A stretch of DNA of 46,658 bases from Didymodactylos carnosus (taxonomy: Eukaryota > Rotifera > Eurotatoria > Philodinida > Philodinidae). The DNA is taken from contig CAJNOQ010000562.1 of NCBI GenBank assembly GCA_905250885.1, positions 1 through 46,658 on the forward strand. Reading direction: 5' to 3'. The notes under the pieces are model-generated. The model was given only the letters and a program-made list of their open reading frames with translations. It did not search any database and was not told where the DNA came from. The first letter of the stretch is position 1. Each line of letters begins with the position of its first letter. The translations under genes and the position numbers were made by a program. This document shows, piece by piece, positions 11,501 through 25,121 of the stretch.

Positions 11501-13985
11501 TCAATGGTTTAACAGTAACATGCTCGATTGTTGATCTAATATAGAGATAAACTTCAATATTAGCACGTGTAATAGTAACACGAATAATTGTTAAATGTTC
11601 TGATAAACGAGTCATTTGGATTGTACAAGTCTGCTGTTGTTGTTGTTCAAATTGTTGAACAGCTTTTTCTAATGCAGCTGTTGTCGATGCTGTTGCCAAT
11701 GGTTGATCATACCTTGTTGATCTACCCTGTTGTTGTTGATATTGTTTTTGAAGGGTTCGTCTGTAGGGTTGTACAGTTAAATTTTGACTTAATATATTTT
11801 GTGTCTCATTTAGTTTTGATACCCATTTCCAATTATTTGACCATTCATTAATTAATTGACCATTTTTTTCAAACGATAATTCATTTAAATGATTAACGAG
11901 TGGATTAAATTGATGTAAGGCTTTAAAATCATATTGTTCAATTAAATTTCCTAAATGATCTAATGATGTACTCATTTCGCATAGTTTTTGATCAAATAAA
12001 CGTTGTGTACGAGTTGGTGGTACATTATTTGACGTAGGTTGAGCAGTTGCATTTGTGCCTCCTGTTGTAGTTTGTGTTTGATTTGTAGTGCTAGAATTTA
12101 AATTATTATCATCGAAATCAGCCAATGCTGCTTGAGTTGTTGTATTTAATACAACATTAAGATTTTCTCGTATTTTGTTTATATTTTGTAAACAACGAGA
12201 TATAATTTCATCATTTTGTGCTTGTCTAGCTAATAAATTAGCTCCACCAGCGGCAGGACCAACAACAGCCATTCCCGGTGGAATACCCACACCTGGCTGG
12301 AGGTTTGGAACATTAGGCATCATCATGTTTTTTGTGATTTATTTAATCTAAAATTGAAAATCTCGTGTTTGTTTGTTTCAATATTTCTTCTAATTCCATT
12401 TAAAAGTGAAAAGAAAAAAAATATATAAATCAAAAATTATACGTTGTATAGGCGAAAAATATTAACAGCACATTGTTTGTACTTAAGGATGTATACATGA
12501 ACGTCCGACGACTAATCAGATTTCTATAAATTCTGTAGAGACATTTTGCTGCGCTTAAAACCCTAGTAAGAAGAGAATGTTGTTGCCTAATGATTTTTCG
12601 AAAAAAAACGGTCAGAAAAGGAAACATATTATTCTAACATCACTATCTACTATATGTCTCAACAAATTCTTATTCGTATATCAATTTTTCTCTAGGTTTG
12701 GAGAGGATACAACGGTCATGTTTATTTTGAACCAATCAAATATACGCGTTTAGAAAATGAACGTGACATTTATAGTGTGAACACAAATGATGCACCATTT
12801 AGATTAAATAAAAATTCAAAACGTCACTCTTTAGCACACGATACTCGTTCTCGTCAACAGCAAACAAAACGTTCTTATACAACTAGCTCAACACGAAAAC
12901 CGAAAACATCGGCAGTTCTCAACAGTCACAAAATTATAATTGATGGTCCATTATCTATCATAAAAGGAAAATCTATAATATCAAAACCATCATCAACTAC
13001 TCAATACGAACAACATCGTCAACAAAATATTGCTACACAATTTTCTAATCATTCACTACTAAATGATCCTTGTATTGTTGCTGATGAAACAGTGTCAATT
13101 ACTGAATCACCATCGAAATTAAATAATAATACGTTAGAAACATTTGTACAGCAAGAACTAAACGAAAATATGTGGCAATCTGTTAAAACATGTGCACCTA
13201 TTCAAATAAAACCCATATCAAAACGAAGTAAACATTTGATTGAAGATATGCAACATTTACAACAAGAACAAAATATTCAAGATCCAACCGGATATTATCG
13301 ACAAGTGTTACCCAATATTAAACCAATACCAAAATATAAAAATATCTATAAAGGTTTAGCATATAAAGAGGGAAAAAAAATTGCTAGTAATAATTCTGAA
13401 AACGATGCACCCAAACCATTAGTCTCCTATAATCTTGCGCAAGCTTACGCTCGTTTCGAAATCAATGCTTCTAAAAATAAAGGTCAACAAAAACAACAAG
13501 AGCAACAACAAACACCATTCAATACTCCATTTAAAGAACAGACACCAACAGCTACTAATTACGATATAAAAGAAATGCGTAAACGGATTGTAAGAGGAAC
13601 AACGCTAGCTTATCGACCACCACCCGTAACTGGAAATTGGACACCTGGACGTGGCGGTGGAGGATCTGAATCAGCAGCATCAGTAAGCAATGTCAAAGTG
13701 AAAGGAGAATTAATAACAAAAGCCCCAATGTTAAATCATGTCTTATTTTTGCAATCATCACATATGCCTGTTAACATGACCACAGTCGACTCTAATCATA
13801 AACAAGTATCGCTAATTGATTGCACAAATATAACATCACCATTTACTAAAACTTCACGGGTACAGACACATAATATACGTTCACGCACACATTATACGAC
13901 ACCAAATCAATCACAACAGCAATCAAGAATTTTTAGTTTAACACCTAATTTTGTTACTCTTGGACAAACAATGATAGTTTCTTAA
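8587..13985 (+). CDS. Uncharacterised 601-residue protein, host of nested MED27
   Basis: Exons 8587-8861, 9030-9270 and 12696-13985 join in phase (2/1, then 0/0). Residues 1-95 are strongly acidic (Asp/Glu/Asn-rich). About 105-200 is the only part that looks like a folded domain: a YDYATTVHEMLESPRYSKLHHD helix region, then SSDPPPGFGFLHPRFYYLEQ and VWRGYNGHVYFEPIKYTRLE. The exon 2/3 junction falls inside this block and reads smoothly, which supports the 3425 bp intron. Residues 200-601 are Gln/Ser/Thr/Lys-rich with low complexity and a short Gly run. I do not recognise the family. A poly(A)-like AATAAA follows the stop closely. The protein might instead end with an extra exon at 14767-14913, skipping the last three codons here (647 residues). 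Confidence 0.72.
9613..9871. mobile_element. 259 bp hAT-type MITE in the large intron
   Basis: The left terminus is CAGTGTTTTCGA and the reverse complement of the right terminus is CAGTGTTATCGA. The element is bracketed by an exact 8 bp duplication, GTTTCTAC (9605-9612 and 9872-9879). The interior carries inverted copies of GAGTAACTCAAATTTTTT. No coding capacity. The duplication length and CA-starting ends fit hAT. It does not share end sequence with the element at 7143, so it belongs to a different family. Confidence 0.88.
9945..10140. repeat. GAGTC-rich degenerate inverted repeat
   Basis: The stretch begins AAGGTGGGCACC and ends GCTCGCCATCT, partly complementary, and holds several copies of GACTC/GAGTC, including GACTCGAGTC at about 10048. 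A similar GAGTC cluster lies at 9468-9520, left of the 9613 element. Probably an old, eroded MITE; boundaries are approximate. Confidence 0.35.
11190..12326 (-). CDS. MED27: Mediator subunit 27, single exon, nested in an intron
   Basis: An uninterrupted 378-codon frame (human MED27 has 311). The C-terminal ~45 residues are diagnostic: a CVVCQKHLLNGLQPTWRDFK block followed by TYEPYHEEC matches the MED27 tail (C-x2-C-x-K-x-L-x-DG-L-PPTWRDFRT ... H-x-x-C), with the Cys pair and final His/Cys kept as a probable zinc site. The N-terminal ~100-160 region has the helical RCLQNINKIRENLNVVL and LIEQYDFKALHQFNPL blocks typical of the family. Extra length comes from Asn/Thr-rich (about 75-105) and Gln-rich (about 195-240) insertions. 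It should act in the Mediator complex in RNA polymerase II transcription. It lies entirely within the 9271-12695 intron of the plus-strand gene. A minus-strand AATAAA at 11123-11128 sits about 60 bases past the stop. It is intronless, unlike most neighbours. Confidence 0.85.
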   Translation of the reverse strand: MMMPNVPNLQPGVGIPPGMAVVGPAAGGANLLARQAQNDEIISRCLQNINKIRENLNVVLNTTTQAALADFDDNNLNSSTTNQTQTTTGGTNATAQPTSNNVPPTRTQRLFDQKLCEMSTSLDHLGNLIEQYDFKALHQFNPLVNHLNELSFEKNGQLINEWSNNWKWVSKLNETQNILSQNLTVQPYRRTLQKQYQQQQGRSTRYDQPLATASTTAALEKAVQQFEQQQQQTCTIQMTRLSEHLTIIRVTITRANIEVYLYIRSTIEHVTVKPLNEKKNGLSSSSTSKLSSAFSSPSSYIVLDLIAGHIRAAAIYYSNTSNASPEGIIKKVLDYILKYVNLYHGKCVVCQKHLLNGLQPTWRDFKTYEPYHEECVNY

Positions 13986-14105
13986 CGGGCAATTATTAAA
14001 TAAAAATATAATCTTTAGTCTATTATACTGCAACAGGAGTTTTGATTTACTAATGATCTTTATTTTCCTCTTCGATTTTAAGAGGCATATTTTTTCCAAT
14101 GCACA

Positions 14106-14570
14106 TTACTAACGAAGAAACCTTTTCAGATGTCAAGCTCCGATTTCAAGGACCTTTTACTCAGAGATCCTATATAGTGGCCTAGCAAAAACTCTAAAAG
14201 GATTTGGGTCCCTGTTGCTTCATTCAAAAGTTATGAATTTTCTATTTTGCCGATACATAAAACATTGAAAAATTCATAATTCAGTGAAAACACGGTATGA
14301 AAGACTGAAAATTTTTCCTGTGGCGGTCCTAAGTGTCTATAAAATTTTCAGTCTTTTTATACCGTGTTTTCACTAAGTTATGAATTTTTCAATGTTTTAT
14401 TTAATGCACTGTATCGGCAAAATAGAAAAATTCATTACTTTTGAATGAAGCAGGGACACAAGAGGGACCCAAATCCTTTTAGGATTTTTGCTAGACCACT
14501 ATATAGGATCTATAGGCAAAAGATCCTTGAAATCGGAGATTGGCATCTGAAAAGGTTCCCTCGTAAGTTA
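14106..14570. mobile_element. ~465 bp fold-back element
   Basis: Two arms of about 200 bases are inverted copies. Both strands carry CCTTTTCAGATG, CTCCGATTTCAAGGA, GATCCTATATAGTGG, AAAAGGATTTGGGTCCCT, CTTCATTCAAAAG and GTGAAAACACGGTAT. The centre is a short GC-richer spacer near 14320. End similarity fades around 14106 and 14570; no confident target duplication. No coding frame. It lies either just after the 8587 gene or inside its last intron. Confidence 0.82.
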
Positions 14571-14766
14571 TAATACCAAAAGATTTGAGCGCTTAATGAT
14601 TACCGCTAGTTCACTGTGGTTCTGCACTTTGTATGGAAACATAAATACACAACTTCCCGATAAATGATAACAATTCTGATAAAGTGTTTACAAGTTCTAC
14701 ACTATATAGTTGTTATGGTGTTTAGACAACTCTCTATTACAGATGAATATATCTTTTTAATTGTAG

Positions 14767-14913
14767 AAAATGCTTCAAAGACCGTCAACAGGCCAGACTA
14801 CCATACCAAATAAAAAAAGTCAAATCGAGTTGCCAATTATGACAAAATATTCTCGAAGACCTAGAAGTCGTATGAGATTAACACAAACACCAGAGATAAC
14901 GACTACATCATGA
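14767..14913 (+). CDS. Candidate terminal exon (49 codons) of the 8587 gene
   Basis: A pyrimidine-poor but valid acceptor (TTTTTAATTGTAG) is followed by a frame open in phase 0 up to TGA at 14911. It encodes a basic, Arg/Lys/Thr/Ser/Gln-rich peptide (LQRPSTGQTTIPNKKSQ..., YSRRPRSRMRL), matching the composition of the 8587 protein's tail. A phase-0 GT at 13977, three codons before that gene's stop, could be its donor, making a 789 bp intron that contains the 14106 element. The donor GTTTCT is weak, so this may instead be a small separate gene. Confidence 0.35.
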   Translation, partial: KMLQRPSTGQTTIPNKKSQIELPIMTKYSRRPRSRMRLTQTPEITTTS

Positions 14914-15230
14914 AACAAGCCAAGCAAATATAGAAAAAACAAGGTGTTAGTTGGCTGTACGAATAGCAGAATAGTGTGAATCTTACAATGCTCAATTTTC
15001 TCCGAGCCATTTTCTCATTAACTTTTATATTTGTTGGAGAGATGTGTTGACTAAAACCATATCGGCAATGTGTATGCTGAAACAAGTTTTCTCACAACAG
15101 CAATAAAATAAATTTCTGCTCGTCATGTAATAAAAAGTCACTAGTATCATGTAAAAAAGATATTTTTAACTTTTTATATTTATACGTAAAAATAACAGTC
15201 AAAAAGAAAAGAAAAACTATATTCTTCTTT
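14914..15230. other. Short intergenic stretch
   Basis: The 3' flank of DIS3 (-). An AATAAA lies on the plus strand near 15105. Nothing else is seen. Confidence 0.5.
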
Positions 15231-18200
15231 TTATTTCTTAGTTAATTTGATTCGTTTACTCGGTACGCTAATATCGTCAACATCTCTACCATCTAGTGAC
15301 ATTTGTGTTTTTGTTACTGGACTAACACTAAATCCATCAATAGGCGGCTTAACAAGACGAACTTGAATTCGCTGACGTTGTAAATTTGTTCGATCAACCG
15401 ATATTTGTACTGTAACACGATCAAACATACGAATTGTAACATCTTTAATTGTTTGTGTTGCTTCCTAAAAAATTAGAGACGAATAAAAAATATTGTCTTA
15501 TGCATATCAAATTAAATTACTTCTTCATTATAATTGCATATTGATTTTCCATTTTCATCTCGCAAAAACAATGTTGTTTCAAGACCATAATGTGGTAATA
15601 ATATTTGTAAAGCATTTTTACGTACACCCAAAACATAACCTTCTTCATCTGTACATCTATTTTTAAAAAACAACTAAAAAAAACAACAAAAATAATAATG
15701 AAAATAAATTTTTAAAAAGTATTGAAGTTTATTTATTCCTACCTGAGTATGAAGATCAACTGATGCACGTGCCGCATATTGTGCCATACGATGACGATAA
15801 TTTAGATTATTACATGTTTGTTGTAAATGATGTTTATTTAATAAATCCGGATATGTTACATCAGCATTAATACCAGCTGCTAATAAACGATGAACAATAA
15901 TATCAGAATATCTAAACAGACATGTTCAAATATTTCTTGTATTTACATATTTTTTCTTCTCTACTAACCGTCTTATAGGTGATGTAAAATGTGTATAAAT
16001 CGGTGTTGCTAAACCATAATGATCAAAACTTTTTCCTTCCGATTGAAATCCACTACAAAAATATACGGCTTGCATCATACATCGTGTGGCTAACATTCTT
16101 AACATTGTATTAAAATATGGATTATCAGGTAACACAGCTTTATCCAATGATTCTGCCAATTCTTTGCCTACATTTGCTTTTATTTGAAAACCCTATTTAA
16201 AACAAGAAAATAAGTAACATACACAAATGGCCCGTTTGTTGTTGTCCATGTTTTTCTTTTTTAAAGAAATCGCCTACTTTTGCTTCAGCTGCTTTGATTA
16301 ACGGATCAAAATTAGAAGCTGGCGGTGTTGGATGTTTTCTCAAACATGCACATTCTGGAAATAGTTCATAAATTTTTTTTGCCACACTAATATTAGCGAG
16401 TAACATAAATTCTTCTACAAGCCAATTTGTTTCACGTAATTCTTTATTAATAACATCTAATGGATCATGTGTTTCAGTATCAAGACGAAATCGAACTTCA
16501 GCAGATTCTAAAACAAGAGCACTAGAAGAAAAGAAAACAAATACAAAACATTTGATACATGATCAAGTTTCTGTTATACCACCTACCCATTTTCCATTCG
16601 AGTTTTACGAAGTTTAGCTGCAATTAAATGTAAAAGTCGAAGTGATTTGGCTATATCATTCTGCATTCCTTGATCATCTTTAACCGATTGTGCATGTTGA
16701 TATGTCATAGCTGCCTTTAAATCAAAATATAAACTAATATTAATATTTTAATAATTAAATAGTAAGAAAGATTTACGCTGCTTTTAATAATTGATTTATG
16801 AAAAGTTGTGGTTACAATTTCTGCATCGGGAGTTAATTCCCACAAAACAGAAAATGCCAAACTAAACAAAAGAAAGAAAATTAAACAGTTTTAATCTGAT
16901 TATAATGTTTTTAAATATGTCTACCGTTCTTCTCCATCTCTCAGTGAACATAAATTTCCACTGAGAAGTACTGGTAACATATCAATTCGTCTATCAACTA
17001 AATATACAGTTGTACCACGTTCACGTGCTTCTAAATCTATGGCCGTATTTGGACGAACAAAATGTGTTACATCAGCAATATGTACACCACACTAAAATAG
17101 TACATTACACACACATCTTTTTGTTTTTAGACTTTATAAATGAAAAATTACTTCATAATTGCCATTTTTGAGTAATCGACAATGTAGTGCATCATCAATA
17201 TCTGTACAACCAGGCGGATCAATACTGAATATAATATATTTTCTTAAGTCAAGTCGATTAATTAAATCCTATGAACAATTCACCTATATTAGTTTTTCTT
17301 TGAAAGATCAATAATCATCTTACTTACTTCATCCATAATTTTCCATGGCATTTGTGGTAAACAATCGAGAACAGCTTCAGGAAAATCGTGATGTAAAATG
17401 TCATGTTCAGCTAATATAACTTCATTTTCTGTATCTTTATCACCTAATTGACCTAGTGTTTTAACAAAATGACCCTAAAAGTAAATGTACAGGTACTGTA
17501 GAAGTCCTATAATTGATTTTATTTTTTTATTGTACTTGTGGATAACGAGAACATCTTGGCCAACAATCAATTTGTACAACAACACGACTATTTTTCAACT
17601 GTTCAGCTTGTCGACTTTCAATTCGTATTTTTGGTATTCGACGTTCATGTGGCACAAATAAATGAAATTTGGCCTATTTACAAAGAAAATATGAATAACT
17701 GAATAATTACAAATGATGATAACATACTCCAGCTACAGATTCCTGTAGAATACCACAATATTGACGCCAATTACGTTTTATTATTCCCACAATTCGACAT
17801 GATGCTTGTTTTTTTGATGATGATCCAGGTACAACAAGACCTGTTTCTTCCTTTAAAATAAAAAAATAATCTCATTTTTACCATTTTATTAAATTCGAGT
17901 TAATCAATTGTCGTACTTGTTCAATGACTAAATCACCTTGATCATCGTCTTTATCATCAATAACAAGACTAAACGGTGTTGCCCATTCTGTTTCTTGTAA
18001 AATTTCTACAGCTACAACATCATCATGAATAGCACGATTTAAATTTCGATAACCTTGTACGAATAACTAAAAAGAAGCAATAAACAAATATGAGATGTTT
18101 TAGTTTTATTTTAATCCAATGATTCATTAGTTTATGTCAATATACTTGTGTATATTTTTCCGAATCTTGTACAAACACATTTGCTTCTAAATAGTTCTCT

Positions 18201-21200
18201 CTACTAGCTTGATATGTGCCTTGTAAATATTTTCCAGATTTAAGACCACGTTGAATTTCTGATAATGTAATGTGTTCAGGAAAAATAATCTTTAATTAAA
18301 AAAACAAAAAATAGAAATAGATATGTTAGTCTCACTTCAAAAACCAAAATCAACAACAACATACTTCTTTTCTTTTTCCAATATTTTTCTCTAGATCAAA
18401 CGATTCTTCTTTTAATACGAGACGATCCAATAATTCAGGACGATTTAAACTTTGTATGTATTCTTTAACTAAATAATAGCAGAAAATGATGTAGAATTTA
18501 ACAAAAATATGTTTTGTTTACACTAAAGTCTGCATCTATTTATATAACAGTACACAGGTGTGTTTACAAATTTGAAATGAAGAGTATGATGATAGCAAAT
18601 AGCTCACGAGAATGTATTTATTCAATTGGTGATGCTCAAATCCAATGGTATCATTATGAAAAGTAATAATTAACATTCTGTAATGAAATTATAAAATTAT
18701 TCGAAATAAATTTGAGTCAATAAGATTTTCTAATTTATCTTGCTAAATATCAATTCATCAAAACTAAGACAACTATTATTATTAGACTTCTAGATATTGC
18801 ACGGGGAATTTTTACAATTGTCTGCTCGTCTGCTGTCTCGTCGTTCGAGTTTTCGTTGTTTGATGATCATTATTTTCCGTTGTTTTTCTTCTTATATACC
18901 TGTATACTGTTAACTCTTTGCGTCTAACTGACTCTCCAGATGGGCATTACCATATATGAGAATAATTTATTTCTTTGGAAAAGAAACGAAATAACAAATC
19001 AAAAACTGGATTTTTTTTTTTCTAACATCAGCTAACAGCATAAACTAACGATTGCTAAACAAGAAAATTTGTTTTCATGAGCCTAAACAAAGATATACGA
19101 GTTTCAAGTTCGGTTCGTATGATCAGTTGCCGATAGTAAAGGATCAAAATGAGATAAAAGAATATGACTACGTCGATTTTGATGGAATGAATAATGATGA
19201 AAAATCTGTTTACGCTTGGAAACTAGTACTGTTACTTATTGCATATGTCACATCACATGTACGTATGGATGCTGCTGACCATGTATTTACTAGAATCAAC
19301 ACTTGACCCTTTACTATCGCTGATTATACGAACCGAACTTACAATAGTATATCTTTGTTTAGGTTTGATAAAAACAAATTTTCTTATTATCAACTGCTAG
19401 CTTATGCTTTTAGCTTACGTTAGAAAAAATATGCATTTTTTGATTTGTCACTTCGTTCTTTTTTTATAGAAATTATTATCATATATGGTAATGTCCATCT
19501 GGAGAGACAGTCAGGAATAAAGGGTTAAATGAGTTACTAACGTGTTTAATTTTTCAGAAAATTATTTTTATTACTAATGGGGTTATATCAACGGACTGTA
19601 TTTGTTTCTTTCGTGTTTTAATGAATATATTTCTAATGGTAATATAAAAATCACGTACACAACAATTATATGCATACGTTAAGAAACAATTTGTTTATGA
19701 TTTTTACGTTACAATCAGAAATATATTCACCAAAACACGAAAGAAACAATTACTTCGTGATGAATGAATTGAACTTGTAGAAGAAACTAGCTAATAGGGA
19801 ATTATTTAATTTCATAGAGATATCAATGTACGTTAACCCTAGAACGCATAGCCGGGACCGTCCGCGACCACAGACATGGAAAATATTGTTTTGTTAAGAA
19901 ACAGATAAACACTTTATTTGCGCTCAGTTTGTAGAGATTGCTTTTTAAATTTTAGAAAAAATGATGAAGTAATTAGTATGGTGCGTCTTATTGTAAGGCA
20001 GTTTTCGTGGTACACCAGGGGTTCCAAAGCACACTTTTTGTGCTCAGTTTGTACAGAAGTGAATGCTGTATCCGATGGCAAGATCGGAGGTCTAGTCAAG
20101 TGTTACTTAGGTACTGAAAAATTAGTTTTATTTGAAAATTTTCGGTTTTAGAAACACTATTTTTTCACTTATTTGACTTCTAAAAACTTCAGTTTCAATA
20201 CTAAAAAATTAAAAAGCACTCTATTTTGTTCAGTTTTAGTTAGGCTTTCTAATGAAATGTTGATCAAACAGAACGAACAAAATATAGCGGAGTTATATCT
20301 ACAATATTGCAAAGGTCACAGCTATGCGTTCTACGGTTAAAGCAGATACACGAATCTCCTTGAGTATTAAACATTGAAAAAATAAAAACCACAGTACTAA
20401 CGTGTAAATGCATGAAGTCCATCAGCACGTGCTAAATCACGGTTCGCCATATCATCTGTCAATAGAATGATTGACATATTCGAACCTAGAAAAAATAAAA
20501 ATATCAAAAGTAAACAACCTTTCCATGAATGAAAAGAATGTAAAAGGGTACTTGTGGCCTCATTTATTTGATATTTAGCAAACTGAGGTCTTAGCCTACC
20601 TATCATATCTAAAATTAGAGTATTTAGTTCTTAATGAATATACAATCATCCGGCATTGATGACAACGTATATTGATAGATAGAAGAATGATCATAAGTTG
20701 ATTAAAATAAGTTTGTAGAGGTTATACTTGAAACTATCTAACCTGTTGATTTTTGTAACAAATGTTCAGTGTAAAATTGTACAATTTTTCGAATAGCACG
20801 GTCATTTCTATCATTCGGACTTTCACCAGCTTTTCGTAATATGTATGTATCTCTAAGATAGAAAAACAAAATTGAGTAAGAATTAACCGATTTTCTGTAA
20901 TTGATTCTGTTGCTCACTGATTAAATTCATTAATAAATACAAAAAATTTTCGTTCCGGTACTGATATTAATGTTCGAATGCGTTTATAAATTGCTAAACT
21001 CTTATGTCGAACCTATTATCAAATGATAGTCAATAAAAAAAACAGTCTTATATTATTACATTAAACTATTTACTTCATTGAGAACAATTTGTGGTAGAAT
21101 AACATTTGTAAATAATGGATCTTCAAGGAGATCAATCTTAAAAGATAAATGAACAATTTGATGGCTTTTCTTATTCTTTTTCTGTATTCCATCTTACCTG

Positions 21201-21434
21201 TTGTAAAACAACGTTTGTATCAACAACTAAATAATGTCCATTTGGTATTAACTGATTGCCATTATTTACTTTATTATCAAGAATTTTCGTTTCATTCGTA
21301 CATAGTTGACATAATTTAGAACCACATGAAATATCATTTCGTAAATATAATTCATGTGTAGTTTTTAATACATGACCACGACGTGTTTTTCGTAAAAATG
21401 AATTTATTCGTCGAGAATCAACTATTATTGTCAT
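15231..21434 (-). CDS. DIS3: DIS3/RRP44, catalytic subunit of the RNA exosome (20 exons)
   Basis: Exons: 21198-21434, 21074-21136, 20918-21012, 20743-20852, 20402-20485, 18365-18468, 18146-18289, 17917-18066, 17728-17850, 17536-17673, 17328-17474, 17152-17268, 16925-17091, 16777-16861, 16587-16714, 16278-16521, 15969-16192, 15743-15911, 15521-15673, 15231-15464. All phases close, giving 971 residues (human 958). Order: Cys motif [12 protein letters not shown] endonuclease with acidic residues in LVVDTNVV (Asp72), IVLNEV (Glu100), NDRNDRAIR and LLTDD; two cold-shock-type segments; the RNB exonuclease core with [33 protein letters not shown] and HRLLAAG; then an S1-like region and a Lys-rich end. 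Both nuclease sites look intact, so it should degrade and process RNA in the nuclear and cytoplasmic exosome. Most introns are 45-190 bp; the one at 18469-20401 is 1.9 kb because of inserted elements. Confidence 0.96.
18910..19528. mobile_element. piggyBac-like non-autonomous element (TTAA-flanked) in a DIS3 intron
   Basis: It starts TTAACTCTTTGCGTCT and the reverse complement of its right end starts TTAACCCTTTATTCCT. TTAA duplications with CCCTTT ends are the piggyBac signature. Arms of about 230 bases are inverted copies (shared TCTCCAGATGG-CATTACCATATATGA, TGACAAATCAAAAA, AACAAAGATATAC, GGTTCGTAT). An 84-codon frame lies inside (19052-19306) but shows no transposase motif and overlaps the arms. 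Confidence 0.8.
19599..19752. repeat. Small fold-back repeat between two TTAA elements
   Basis: About 60 bases at 19600-19660 are repeated inverted at 19692-19750. Both contain TTGTTTCTTTCGTGTTTT and GAATATATTTCT. No duplication of the flanks and no coding potential; it may be a very short MITE or a remnant. Confidence 0.6.
19833..20340. mobile_element. Second piggyBac-like element (TTAA-flanked) in the same DIS3 intron
   Basis: The left end is TTAACCCTAGAACGCATAGC and the reverse complement of the right end TTAACCGTAGAACGCATAGC, one mismatch in 20. Unlike the 18910 element its interior is mostly not an inverted copy. It holds two direct copies of GCTCAGTTTGTA (near 19922 and 20042) and a 77-codon plus-strand frame (19918-20151) without recognisable motifs. 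Likely an internally deleted piggyBac relative. Confidence 0.78.
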
Positions 21435-21997
21435 TTTTAATCGAAAAATACAATATGAAAAAGATATATAATTAATCTCAAATTTTTAGCATTCACATTT
21501 AGATATTTTATTGATTAAGCGTAGATCAAAATACGATTAAAAATGGTATCTATAACTCACATTTCGTCTAGATTTCAAAAATGGGAGATTGGTGTTGTTC
21601 AAAACAAGATTATCCAAAATCAGTTGACGAGTTAATATCAAATTATCTACGTTAGTTATACAGTAAACAAAATGACATACAAAAATGGATGACCTTGGAT
21701 AGGAATGAGACAGTTCTTTTGTAAATAAATAAAAAATCGAAAGATTTCCACTAGAGTATAATAAAAACATTTTCAAAATTAATTAATTTTTTTTAATACC
21801 TTTCTTCATTTCCTGCATTCGAAAGAGAGCGTAGTGAATATGAGTGAATAACAATTACTGGTACCCTTGCACAAAACAATGTTTTTATTCAACTAGTGTT
21901 CCATTAGCCTTCTCGCATACGAAAAGCGTAACAAACTTTAATGAATTACTAATAAAGCAGAAGAAGAACATGAATATCTTTATTTGAATATTTCATA

Positions 21998-22014
21998 GTG
22001 TGTGTGTGTGTGTG
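21998..22014. repeat. (GT)n microsatellite
   Basis: About eight uninterrupted GT units, directly readable. Confidence 0.9.
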
Positions 22015-22375
22015 ATCATGATAGTAGTGTATATGAGAAATGGAAAAAAAATTCGAGATTAACATTAAAGTTCGTTGTGCACAAACACAAGAGATTGAAG
22101 AGAAGAATAAGAACTCGTTATTTATCAAAACTGATTTACTTTCCAAGAAAAGTAAACACTGCTCGTTGTTAGCAAAAACAAAGAGATGGATGACTGTTCA
22201 GTAACAAACAAGAAAAAAAAATGCTTAGATGCAGTTAGAAGTGAGTATTCTTCGTTAGTATGGCAAGAATGGTGAGTTTTAGCAAGATTTTTCTTTTTTG
22301 AAATAATTGCACAGTTTCAAATGTAAAATTGAGAGAGTTGCAAAGAGTAAATTATATAGAAAAAGAAGAAACAAA

Positions 22376-22406
22376 CAACAACAACAACAACAACAATAAC
22401 AACAAT
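22376..22406. repeat. (CAA)n microsatellite
   Basis: About ten CAA units with one interruption (AATAAC). Confidence 0.9.
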
Positions 22407-22818
22407 CTGAGTGTACGAACGCAGTTGTCATTTTCACTGTTAAAACAAAGAAAGTAAGTATAGAAAAATGAGTATTAAATCTAACATTATTTTTGTTTTT
22501 TAAGTAGTTTGTTCAAATATCATTAGGAATATAAAAGATTGTTTAGACAGAATAGAAGAAAAGCAAAAAGAAACAAAAGATATTTATAAGAAAAGAAAAC
22601 ACCGAATACATACACGCACACTGATACGTACGTATAATTTTGAAAAAATAGCATGCTACGGTGGCTCAAAATAATAAGGCGGCAAGATATCATTATTGTA
22701 TTCTAAACTATATCTGATTGGAGGACAAGAATAAAGGTGTTGACATTTTACTTGTGTTCTTCGTCCGTGGTTATCTATATACAACTATTTTGAGCAAATT
22801 CAGATCAGAATTCTTTAA

Positions 22819-25121
<2,303 letters not shown>

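Larger units (their letters stand above)
21435..22818. other. Intergenic, DIS3 upstream and SRC 3' flank
   Basis: Contains the DIS3 promoter side and the SRC-like gene's 3' untranslated side. Two microsatellites lie here. Short frames at 21537-21776 and 21949-22146 have no support. Confidence 0.5.

Noticed and set aside
11588-11851. 87-codon plus frame antisense to MED27
   Set aside because: Shadow of the Gln/Asn-rich MED27 coding strand; no motif.
19052-19306. 84-codon frame as a piggyBac transposase remnant
   Set aside because: No DDE-type motif or Cys-rich finger, and it overlaps the inverted arms.
20578-20606. Short piece ATATGATAG after an acceptor, as an extra DIS3 exon
   Set aside because: Joining 20743 directly to 20485 keeps phase and aligns to DIS3; the extra piece adds nothing conserved.
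21998-22014. GT run as a telomere-like repeat
   Set aside because: Simple dinucleotide microsatellite; no G-rich telomeric unit.
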